From Sclerotinia nivalis (lineage: Eukaryota; Ascomycota; Leotiomycetes; Helotiales; Sclerotiniaceae): a DNA stretch of 64,000 bases. The stretch is from NCBI GenBank assembly GCA_029531795.1, contig JAPEIS010000009.1:186001-250000 (forward strand), given 5' to 3'. The notes under the pieces are model-generated. The model had not been told where the DNA came from and ran no database searches. It saw nothing but the letters and a program-made list of their open reading frames with translations. A program made the translations under genes and the position numbers. Within the stretch, counting starts at the first letter, position 1. Every line of letters starts with the position of its first letter. Positions 55,901-64,000 of the stretch are shown piece by piece.

Positions 55901-57553
55901 CACTAACTTTACTTTCGAAATCTGACTCCAAGGCCTTAACTCTCTCATCATGCTCAACTTGTAAAGCTTTCAGAGATTCAGTAGCGGCTGCACATTCTGC
56001 AATGGCTTTCTCGAGTTGAACTTTCAAATCCATAATCTCGGCCTCCTTCTCGGCAGCGGCAGCGATAGCGCCGGAATTTGCCTCCTTAGCCGCAGCTAAT
56101 TCGGCATTGACGGCCTCTAAAGCTTTGGCATGCTCGGCAGTGTTAGTTTCCTTGGCGGCTGCCAACTCTGCATTTAGTGCATCCAAAGCAGCACCATGTT
56201 CAACCTTTAACTTTTCCAAAGCTTCAGCATGTTCGGTGGCTTCCTTCGAAGATGCAGCTTCTTTTGCCTCTTCGATAGCCGCCAAAGAAGCTTCCTGAGC
56301 TGCTGCTTTAGCATTCTCGGCTTCTACCAATTGGGCCTGTAAACTCTCCAAGATAGCTTTGTGGTCGGCATTAAGTTTCTCGACAAGTTCGCTGTGGGTT
56401 GCGCGAATAGTTTCCTCGGCATCTGAAATACGCTTCGATTCTTCTTCGGCTACCTTACCAAGTTCAAGAAGTTTCTCTTGTGACGTACTAATTTCTTTCT
56501 TTAATTCTTCAACCTTGGATTCGCTCTCCACTAATTGTTTTTTCAACTCTTCGGCTTCCTTCGTGGATGTAGCTGCAGTCGAAGGTGATGTCCCACTGAC
56601 TGAACGAGCAGATGCCAATGCCGATGGCTTTGGTGCTGGATGAGCCGATCCGCCGCCTTGAAGAGCATTAAGACGTTTTCTAGCTTCCGAAACCGCACCG
56701 CCACTGCTAAGAGCGCTAATTGAAGGCTTGGAAGAATGTACTGGACGAGCTGTAGTAGAGCTGGTTACACATTAGTATTGAGTGGGCGTAAACACCTGAA
56801 ATTAAGATATAAAAGAACTCACCTTGAAGCAGGTGCTGGCTTTGGAGCAGTTGTGCTAGCAGGCTTCGCAGCCTTTGGACTAGTCTGGCCAGCTGCTGGG
56901 GCTGATGCAACAGGCTTTCTCGCAGTTGTTGTGGTGGCAGTAGTATGCATCGAGGCAGGTCTGGTCCGAGCTTCTGCAGCTGTTCCAGGAGTCTTCGAAG
57001 TATTTGTATGGCTTGGTGCAAGAGAGACCCGTCGCGCAGGGGTAGTGGTAGATTTCTTCTCATCTGCATGAGTTCCAGCGGCGGAGGGAGCTCTATGACT
57101 GGCGCTGGAAGATGTTGCACTGCTTGTAGGCTTTCGCACAACAGCTCCACTTGCTGGGCGCGTTGGAGGTTTACTTAAGCCTCCAGTAGTTTTTGTTGCG
57201 GATGAAGAAGTGGGCTTGATCGCAGAAGAAGCGGTGGGCCTGGTTGCACTCCCTGAAATTGGACGTCTTGGTGCCGCTGATGAACCAGCTCTTTTGGGAA
57301 GCACATTTTCCTTTTTAACACCATTTGGAGATCCTGATGTGGTCTTTTCTGTATCTGCGCTCTTGACAGATTCCCTCTCCGTCTCGGTATCAACTTCCGA
57401 TGCTGCTCCGGCATTTTCCTCTTGTACAGCATCTGCCGTGCCTTCAGCGGAAGCTTCAACAGGGGTAATAGGAGTATCGTCTAATATCTCTGTAGATGTA
57501 TCTTCTGGTTCATGAGTCTCTTGGGGAATAACTGGGATCTCAACGTCCGCCAT
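52967..57553 (-). CDS. Giant coiled-coil protein, about 1400 aa, with alternative C-termini
   Basis: Filament-like coiled-coil protein; no named family recognised. Exon 1 57553-56823 encodes a 243-residue disordered head rich in Ala/Pro/Ser/Thr with many basic residues (microtubule-binding-like composition, inference). Exon 2 56760-53484 encodes almost continuous heptad coiled coil from about residue 295 to 1335, starting after SEARKRLNALQGGG. Exon 3 starts at 53436 (VLELIPYGENKK). Two ends are possible: reading on to TAG at 53212 (1410 aa, end VGEPFF), or using donor GTAAGA at 53321 and acceptor at 53038 to join a fourth exon 53037-52967 (KARVTVEQLEKMNEDLKK, 1397 aa). Both are in phase. The rod has internal tandem repeats of 61 residues (period ~183 bp, 54.1-54.6 kb) and a ~70-residue duplication (55.5-55.9 kb). 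Likely a cytoskeletal, tethering or spindle-pole-type scaffold. Confidence 0.82.
54010..54600 (-). repeat. In-frame 183-bp tandem repeats in the coiled-coil gene
   Basis: Three consecutive copies of a 61-residue unit, each starting AHEQE(L/I)E-x-(L/V)I-x-SH and containing TLKAQHATAQS, then AALKAEHE, ending in SQKGAQ. Unit starts are spaced about 183-186 bp (near 54570, 54385, 54200). The third copy has an extra internal duplication of AALKAQHATAQS. Copies differ at many synonymous and conservative sites, so they are old. Confidence 0.8.
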
Positions 57554-59060
57554 GTTGACAATGATCGAGGAGGAAAGAGATTGTATAACGAAGGACTAAT
57601 AGTTGTGACTATGGTTGCAAAAATTTATATGTCAGCGATATTCAAGTGTGATTCACCAACGTCCATTTCCCCAGCCCAATCTTCCTAGCCTCACATGTGC
57701 ATATGTACTCCACCAAACAGCGCGACATGTAACATAGAGTTGATCAATGGAAAGATCTAAATCTCATGTGGTAGCGCAAAAGATTGAAGTTGCCAAACAA
57801 AAGATACACCAAAAAGCTCAATGTGATCCGAAACTTACGACGTGTTCAATCTCAGCGCAATTGGGAGTACAGCTATCTTGTAATGGTGTCCCCCAATCGC
57901 GCAAACTCCAGTACTCTAATGGATGAATACGCGATTTGGGCTTTCGTTCGGGATTGGGCTTGCTATCAAAAAACAACTGACCTGAATCTCTGTCTTTGCT
58001 TTCCTCTATCTCTCTCCTTGTGTTTCCCTCAAATATCTCAAACAATTAACAGATCGATTTATGAACTCTGCGTAAAAGAAAGTAAGTATCAGAATATGAT
58101 GTGCGATGCTTAATAAAGAACCGATCAATGCAAGTTGGTGAGAGTTCGGGGAACGAGGGAAATTAAAGGGTATTGAGCTTGTTGACTTCTAGAAGAGAAG
58201 CAGTTAAATTTTAGAGGGGACTTGCCCCTGCGGCCGATTATTGCATGGACCCACCCACCATGGCCCCATCTCAAACGAAATTAACCCGTACTTGAACAGA
58301 CGACTTTATGAGAAGATGGTGAATAAAAAATTCACTGTTTATATATGAGAAGATGATTATTTATTGAACCCGAAAAGCTATATTACTATATACATATGTT
58401 GCAATTGGGGAGGACAAACATACTGTATGATTGTGTAAGAACAGGTTCAACCTGATACCAACCGTTTGCTAGCAATCAATAACCTGCATTATCGTTTTTT
58501 ATGTCACCGCAAAAAGCAATCGGGTGAGGTAATTGGATAGGGGGTTTCTTGCAAAGCTTCATATCAAAGCTTTTTGGTCCTCACCGACATCACATCAATC
58601 AATTTAGAGAGTATTTTGCAGAAAGCTCTGAACCCCTGAAGATCGAGCAAAATAATAATTTCTATTTACAGATATGTTCCTGTTCCCATATGTTGTTAAT
58701 TATCACCAGTGGATTACTTCAAATATCAAAGTCATACTGGCTTTTCGGACCTAAAAATATACGTGCCAATATGTATCCCCTATGTTTGGTTCATTGTAGC
58801 TCCATGTCCTTCAGCAAGCAATATGATATTGCTCCAGCAAATGCAAAGCCCCTCAAAATTAGTTACTGTTCAATAAATAGCGATATTTTGTTACCCATTC
58901 CATCCATATTTTAGGTGACCACATGATAGTCGTAAAGTCGTGAATTTGAGAGATCATATTGTCCCTCCTGTTAAGATTAATAATTTTGTCGTTAGAGATG
59001 ACCGAAAGAGTCCATTTGCGTTGGTGAATAAGTTTAAAAGTCATGTAAACCCGACCATCT
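57554..59060. other. Intergenic region, no gene seen
   Basis: About 1.5 kb between the coiled-coil gene start and the KAR5 stop, both minus strand. The first 500 bp should be the promoter and 5' leader of the coiled-coil gene; the frame at 57784-58113 has no features. 58300-59000 is AT-rich with no gene. Confidence 0.4.
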
Positions 59061-60849
59061 CTACTTCACCTCGTCTGTGTGGGCTTTTTTGGTTGAATCG
59101 ATGTCATTGTGTAATGTGGAAGCGCCAAAAGTTATTTGTGCTTCCCCTTGTAGTACTTTATCTCGTGCCAGTTGTGTTGATGCTCTAGGTCTTTGAATTC
59201 GTGGAATCCAGTGCTCGATTCGGCGTAACTGTATTGTGGTTTCTGCCACTGCCCACCCTAATCCTGTTAGCATGTGTTGTATGAATTTGAAAAGCAAAAA
59301 CGTACCTCCAACGAAGAGACCAAAGTTGCGAAACAAAGATGGCGGAAGACCATGACTTCCAAAGAAGAGGGTAATTGGGGGAAACAGTATTCGAAGAGCA
59401 TTGTTAACAAATGGTTCACCCATACCTATGATTCCATTCCATGAATTTGCGGCCTCGGCTGCTTTCCCAAGACTCTCTCGAATACCTGTTGCGGTGAAGC
59501 TGGCTTGTTCAAGACTCTCTGAATGATCTTGAATCAAGGTGGTCATATTGACGACAACATCGCTAAGCGCTTCAAACCTCTGCAAAGATCAGTTCCATCT
59601 TGGCGTTGTAAAACAAAAAACCTTACCTGATCCAAATTATCTTGTCGATCACTCATAGAAGTGATCACGGGAATCAAAAGATCCTAACATATAATTAGTC
59701 ATATTACCTTGAAAGGGTCTGGTGTAACTTACAATTGCATAAGTCAATCTCTCAAACGATGATTCGGCATTTTCTGCCAGTGCGTTGATGTCTTCCAATC
59801 GTGATTTTGCAGTCCCAGATGTGGCCACAAGAGCCTGTTCTTGGGCAGCAGCCATCTCTGCATTGCTTTGGAGTACAGTATCGACGACATTCTTCATAAC
59901 TCGTTGAATATCGCCAGTACTACCAAGTATCGACCGTAGAGCGCTCGCAACGTCCTGGACATACATTTTAGTATTGGAGTACCTGTTATGGCTGGGCAAT
60001 GTAATTTACCAATGCCTCGGATGAAATGACCTCGAATGCACCTTCAACCTTGGACTTGAGCACCTCGGCTTGCGCCATGACTCCTTCAAAGTAGGAATCT
60101 GCTGCTTTTGCATGATCCGCCATATTTCGCTTGAGATCTTGAAGGTCATTCTCGAGGTCTTCCGCAAATCGTCTCATGATTGCCACAAGCTTTTTCTGTA
60201 AAAGAATAGATTGATCTGGGGATAATTAGACACCTCCTAGTAGATGAACTGATGACTTACCTTTGTCAATGTCGGATCGAGCAGCTTGACAGATCAAAAG
60301 ACAATTGTCCCTATAACTGGTCCAACTCAACCAATGGGAGGGATCCTTGCCCAATCCCTTCAAGCAGGCACCAACCTCATTTTGTGAAACCTGCAATTTT
60401 CCATCTGCTTCCTGAGAAGCGCGGAGTAAAGACGGTAGCCTGAAAGACTCGCAAGAATCAGGGACGATCATACTACTCCGTTCCATATCACAAATTGCCA
60501 GACTTGCAGCCAGGCTCTCCACATAATGTCTTTGAATACGTCCACTGTAAAGGTCATACTCTTTTTGATTGATATCCTCCAGACCTTCACAATTGCTCAT
60601 CAGTAGCTGTGCAGCCACCCGGTGACAAATTGGCTCTTCCTCTAGTCTCTTGAGCTCGAGCATTGCGCTGGAATATAGTTCGTTGGTCCGAGATCGAGCA
60701 TTCGCCAGCTCTATCCTACTATTCTGATTTTGGTTTCTTTCAATGTGTCGCTGACCAGGAGTGGAGTCATCTATTACTTTGGACTTCCATCCAAAAGCAG
60801 ATATCGATATTGACCAGGTTGACAGCAGTAGGAGTCTGAAAACTAACAT
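59061..60849 (-). CDS. kar5: Nuclear fusion (karyogamy) protein KAR5
   Basis: ER/nuclear-envelope protein required for nuclear membrane fusion after mating (KAR5/GEX1/Brambleberry family). Exons: 60849-60261, 60215-60010, 59954-59733, 59683-59627, 59579-59306, 59263-59061; 516 aa. The start ATG is followed by a signal peptide (MLVFRLLLLSTWSISISAFGW). The Cys-rich luminal part contains EEPICHRVAAQLLMSNCEG, CDMERSS, WLSWTSYRDNCLLICQAAR; the splice at 60260/60215 restores DIDKDQSILLQKKLVAIM, matching the family. Long coiled-coil helices follow (RRFAEDLENDLQDLKRNM, DQ/RFEALSDVVVNMTT). Near the C-terminus lie hydrophobic segments (ALRILFPPITLFF, LFRNFGLFVGG) for membrane anchoring, and a basic tail. 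The second acceptor candidate at 60196 gives a phase clash, so 60216 is right. The last intron is only 42 bp (59305-59264) and in phase, so its removal is probable but not proven. Confidence 0.85.
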
Positions 60850-61601
60850 ATTGGAGGTGGATCGCCCTGTGAGACCACTTAATTTCTATGGGGTATGCGC
60901 CAGAGATAAGTTTGAGTCGCGTCTCAGAAGCAAGGTAGATTTCAGAAAACGATAGATCGTCTGATGGTTGGTACGTCGTGATTCGAAGGAACTGGAGATA
61001 AATTTAATAAAAGACAGAAAATGGAGATAGAATAGATTGAAGTCTTCGAGAAAGTAAAGGGTAACTGCAGTTGCAAAAGATTGATATTGCTGAAAAATTG
61101 AAGATAGAAAGGTTGAAGAGAAAAGGTGAGGACAGAGGAAATGGAGAAAACTGAAGTAGACGACGCTATCATCCTCGTCGTCGCAGATACAGATCATGAA
61201 CAGATCTGGGGGAAGTGAATTATAAGAAGTGAAAAAGAGGGTGAATCTGGAATGAGGTTCTTGTTCTTTCCTAAAGTGATATGTAATTGTTATGTACTTG
61301 AAGACATTGGACTACTTAAGTACTTTTCACCTTGATATTTTTTAGGAACCTATTTGTGCATGACTTCAAAGATATGATTTTGGTAAGGAGCTTATCCCTT
61401 TTATCGAGTTGGAACTGTAACTCTTGACAATCCTCCATCATCCAATATTTACGCGTCCGTATTTCAAGTCGGAAACTGAAACCTCACTTCGAAATTCACG
61501 AAAGCACGTGCACAACCAAATTCACGCTAACCACATTTAACCCGACCTCAAATTCTTATCGACAGCGACCCTAACAACAAAACAGCAGCTATCCGCCCGC
61601 C
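60850..61601. other. Divergent promoter region, no gene seen
   Basis: About 750 bp between the divergent KAR5 and uL6m starts. It contains A/G-rich DNA (60990-61150) upstream of KAR5 and a CACGTG word at 61505-61510 near the uL6m side. No gene. Confidence 0.45.
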
Positions 61602-62418
61602 ATGTTGTCGACCGCTCGATCCAAAGGCCTAACCCAGGTCCTTATCTCCACGCCCTCCGTCTCAATTCCCTCATTCCTCCTACCCGCCTTTCCAATCGCC
61701 TCACGATCCTTCTCCGCATCAACATGTCGAAACTCCCACATTGGAAGCGCACCGTTATCGATTCCGCCAGAGGTTACTTTCACAGTTATGCCACCACCGC
61801 CGCCGGCCAAAGGATCGGCCGTGGTAGGAAGACCAATTGTTAAGATTGAGGGACCGTTGGGAAAAATGGCAATGTCAATCGAGCCATTTATTAAAATCGA
61901 GCATGATGTCAATACACGGAAAGCAATTGTCAGAGTGGAGGATAGAGAAGTCAAGAACCAAAGAGCGATGTGGGGTAAGCATTTACTCCTTCTGCCATTT
62001 CTCAGTACTATTTTATGAACCTAACAATTTCCCTAAAGGAACCACTCGTGCCTATCTCCAAAATCACATCCTCGGTGTCTCCGAAGGTCACAGTGCTATT
62101 CTCCGTCTAGTCGGTGTTGGATACCGTGCCACTGTTGAACCAGCCTCCAATGTAACAACCAAAACCCCCGAATTCGAAGGTCAACAATTTGTTGTCTTAA
62201 AAGTAGGATACTCTCATCCTATCGAATTACCCGTTCCAAGATTTGTGAAAGCGAGTACACCACAACCTACACGTATATTGTTAGAAGGACCAGAAAAGGA
62301 AGTTGTATTACTTTTTGCGGCGCAAATTAGAAAGTGGAGAGTTCCGGAACCGTATAAGGGGAAGGGAATCTTTGTTAATGGGGAGGAGATTAAGTTGAAG
62401 AATAAGAAGATTAAGTAG
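61602..62418 (+). CDS. Mitochondrial large-subunit ribosomal protein uL6m (L6)
   Basis: Component of the mitochondrial 54S ribosomal subunit. Two exons, 61602-61974 and 62039-62418 (intron 61975-62038, donor GTAAGC, acceptor CTAAAG); 250 aa. The N-terminal ~45 residues form an Arg/Ser-rich amphipathic presequence (MLSTARSKGLTQVLIS, then SRSFSAS). The L6 fold follows: IVKIEGPLGKMAMSIEPFI (first repeat), AMWG/TTRAYLQNHILGVSEGH across the splice, LRLVGVGYRATVE, YSHPIELPVP and the C-terminal KWRVPEPYKGKGIFV signature shared with bacterial L6 (R-x-PEPYKGKGI). Complete and normal in length. The gene converges with the Hal2 gene, 130 bp away. Confidence 0.94.
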
Positions 62419-62548
62419 GGGCTGAATATCCAAATGATCTGTATAGAGATAATGTCACTTGTAGCTATTGTGGACATATCTACGGGGTTGATGGAAAAAT
62501 GGACAAAGGTATCATGGCTTTTACTTGTGACGAATATATATGTACAAT

Positions 62549-63805
62549 TTATTTCTTGGCCCCCAAAACCTCCTTAACCACGTCCAAAATGTGGCCGTGA
62601 ATGGCTGCCGGAGCTGCAACGACACCCTTATTTTCAGCCAGAGTTCTTCCCTTGCTGAAATCCAATCTTCGTCCGACAGAGTCAGTAACCTGTCCACCTG
62701 CCTCTCTTACAATAAGATCTCCAGCGGCATGATCCCAAATCTTCTCTTGGTAAGTCGCGCTAACAGGAAGTCTAAGGTAAATGTCTCCAGCACCTCTAGC
62801 AATCGATCCATATTTAGCTTGCGAATCCATTCGGACACTAGCCTTGGTAACACCCAATTTGGTAGCAATAGCATGTTGATCGCCATGGGAAGAGTGACCT
62901 GCTTCAACACTCTCACAGAATGTAGCTTGACTTAAATCCGTAACCGGCTTCATTTGAATAGATTGACCCTTTGCTAATGCCCCAGTACCCAATGGTCGAC
63001 TCGTAGCACCTTGTCCTAATACTGCTGAGAAAAGAACACCTTTTCCTTCATCATCTGATGCATCCTTACCAGCATCAGCTGATAATGGTGCGGAGTCATC
63101 AACTGGAAGATTAGGACATCCAAGGACACCAACTTTGACATCTCCATCAACCATCAATGCTAAGCAAACAGCATATTGACCACCTCTCAAGAATCCCTTA
63201 GTTCCGTCGATAGGATCTAAAGCCCAAATTCTCCCTTTAGCTCCACCAGCACTGTTTCCTGCATCGATAGCATCAAGCATAGCATCTACACTCTCAACTG
63301 GACCACCCAAGACCTTCTCAGCTTCTGGATCAGAAAGCTTGGAAGCTTCAACCAATTCCCAAATTTGATCTCTCAATTTAGCATTCTCTCTTAAATCGCT
63401 AGCTTCCTCTTCACCTACAACCTCGTCATTAGGGAAGTTCTTCTTAATAGCTTGGATGATCAAAGCTTGAGCACCGAAATCACCAATTGTAACAGGTGAT
63501 TTGTCGTCTTTGGATAATGTTCCTTTGGATTTTTCATGGAAAACCTTCTTGGTCAAAATAGCTGCTCTTTGGACAGCTAATTGAGCCACCTCCAATTCTT
63601 TACTGTAATTCGACATCTTGGAATTTGGAGTTGTAAAGAGTGGTTTGGTATTGGCAGGAGAGAAATGATGAGATATAAGAGTAAGGCGAGGTAAAAACTT
63701 ATTTATAATGAAAGCCAGTATGACTATCAAGAAAGATATAAATAAGATTCTTCTTGGTGATAAGTAATTGGAGGAGTTTTTATTTTGGCTTGTCGTCTTT
63801 GACAT
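62549..63805 (-). CDS. 3'(2'),5'-bisphosphate nucleotidase (Hal2/Met22)
   Basis: Converts 3'-phosphoadenosine 5'-phosphate (PAP) to AMP, clearing a toxic by-product of sulfate assimilation; the target of Li/Na in salt stress. Single exon, 418 aa from ATG 63805. Motifs of the lithium-sensitive phosphatase superfamily: GEEEA (131-135), DPIDGTKGF (197-205) with metal-binding Asp/Asp, and WDHAAGDLIVREAGG (357-371). The core from Met64 (63616) is 355 aa, the usual size of cytosolic Hal2, and begins NYSKELEVAQLAVQRAA as in relatives. The additional 63 residues upstream contain one hydrophobic segment (about 20-37) flanked by basic residues, a possible membrane anchor or mitochondrial/ER signal. Both ATGs are in frame; which is used is unclear. 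Confidence 0.93.
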   Translation of the reverse strand: MSKTTSQNKNSSNYLSPRRILFISFLIVILAFIINKFLPRLTLISHHFSPANTKPLFTTPNSKMSNYSKELEVAQLAVQRAAILTKKVFHEKSKGTLSKDDKSPVTIGDFGAQALIIQAIKKNFPNDEVVGEEEASDLRENAKLRDQIWELVEASKLSDPEAEKVLGGPVESVDAMLDAIDAGNSAGGAKGRIWALDPIDGTKGFLRGGQYAVCLALMVDGDVKVGVLGCPNLPVDDSAPLSADAGKDASDDEGKGVLFSAVLGQGATSRPLGTGALAKGQSIQMKPVTDLSQATFCESVEAGHSSHGDQHAIATKLGVTKASVRMDSQAKYGSIARGAGDIYLRLPVSATYQEKIWDHAAGDLIVREAGGQVTDSVGRRLDFSKGRTLAENKGVVAAPAAIHGHILDVVKEVLGAKK

Positions 63806-64000
63806 GAATTACAGCAATTATATGTAAAAGGAAATCTAGAGCGAATCGAGGGGTATTTGAATCTCTTTGTTCATGTCCCAATTTTCTTGGTGGGGTTTCT
63901 GAAGTACGCAAGCAAGAAGCTGCAGAGTGAAAGCAAGGTGACAAGCCTGGCACGGACTAGAACCTGATTCAAATCGACAGGGGCAGGGAGCAGCCTTTCA

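Noticed and set aside
57784..58113. 109-codon plus frame upstream of the coiled-coil gene
   Set aside because: No motif, odd composition at its end (LCLCFPLSLSLCF), and located in the expected promoter of the opposite-strand gene.
60196..60260. 65-bp version of KAR5 intron 1 using acceptor TTTTACAG
   Set aside because: It breaks the reading frame. The acceptor at 60216 keeps phase and restores a conserved family phrase.

Overview
This is a nuclear window from a filamentous ascomycete, most likely a leotiomycete of the Botrytis/Sclerotinia type. The evidence is intron-bearing genes with short introns (mostly 42-100 bp, GTAAGT-like donors, CTAAC/CTGAC branch sites), a cytochrome-b5-fused delta-8 sphingolipid desaturase, a DASH subunit, Rho4, KAR5, a fungal DNMT1-class methyltransferase, an intron-bearing tRNA-Gly and AT-rich islands between gene-rich stretches. 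The species is an inference. Exon models were built by hand: splice sites were chosen so that phases match and conserved motifs run through the junctions.

Layout. 0.4-6.0 kb: a membrane-anchored dienelactone-hydrolase-like gene converges on a 1210-residue cytosine-C5 DNA methyltransferase with two BAH domains. 6-8.3 kb: AT-rich, gene-poor island. 8.4-20 kb: delta-8 sphingolipid desaturase, a GNAT acetyltransferase interrupted by an in-frame TAG, an unknown 288-residue protein, an allantoate-permease-type MFS transporter, a kinase-like protein and a small Cys-rich protein. 20-23.2 kb: gene desert. 23.3-29.1 kb: a Ser-His-Arg repeat protein, a satellite-rich spacer and an arrestin-like protein. 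30.5-38 kb: cyclophilin (PPIL3 type), long-chain-base-1-phosphate phosphatase, Rho4 GTPase and DASH subunit Dad1. 39.4-46.6 kb: BTB-like gene(s), an unknown protein and a disordered glycine-zipper protein. 46.6-52.9 kb: low-complexity DNA, tRNA-Gly(GCC), an LTR-like segment, an orphan ORF and AT-rich DNA. 53-63.8 kb: a giant coiled-coil protein with two possible C-termini, KAR5 karyogamy protein, mitochondrial ribosomal protein uL6m and the Hal2/Met22 3'(2'),5'-bisphosphate nucleotidase.

Functional links. Two genes act in sphingolipid metabolism (delta-8 desaturase and LCB-phosphate phosphatase), but they lie 22 kb apart and do not form a cluster. Dad1 (kinetochore), Rho4 (septation) and KAR5 (nuclear fusion) are housekeeping cell-biology genes. 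I see no secondary-metabolite cluster, no CRISPR array and no intact transposon. The most notable points are the methyltransferase beside an AT-rich island with candidate SUMO-interacting motifs at both ends, the premature stop in the GNAT gene, internal duplications inside two unusually long introns, and the alternative 3' exons of the coiled-coil gene. No clearly undescribed biological system stands out.
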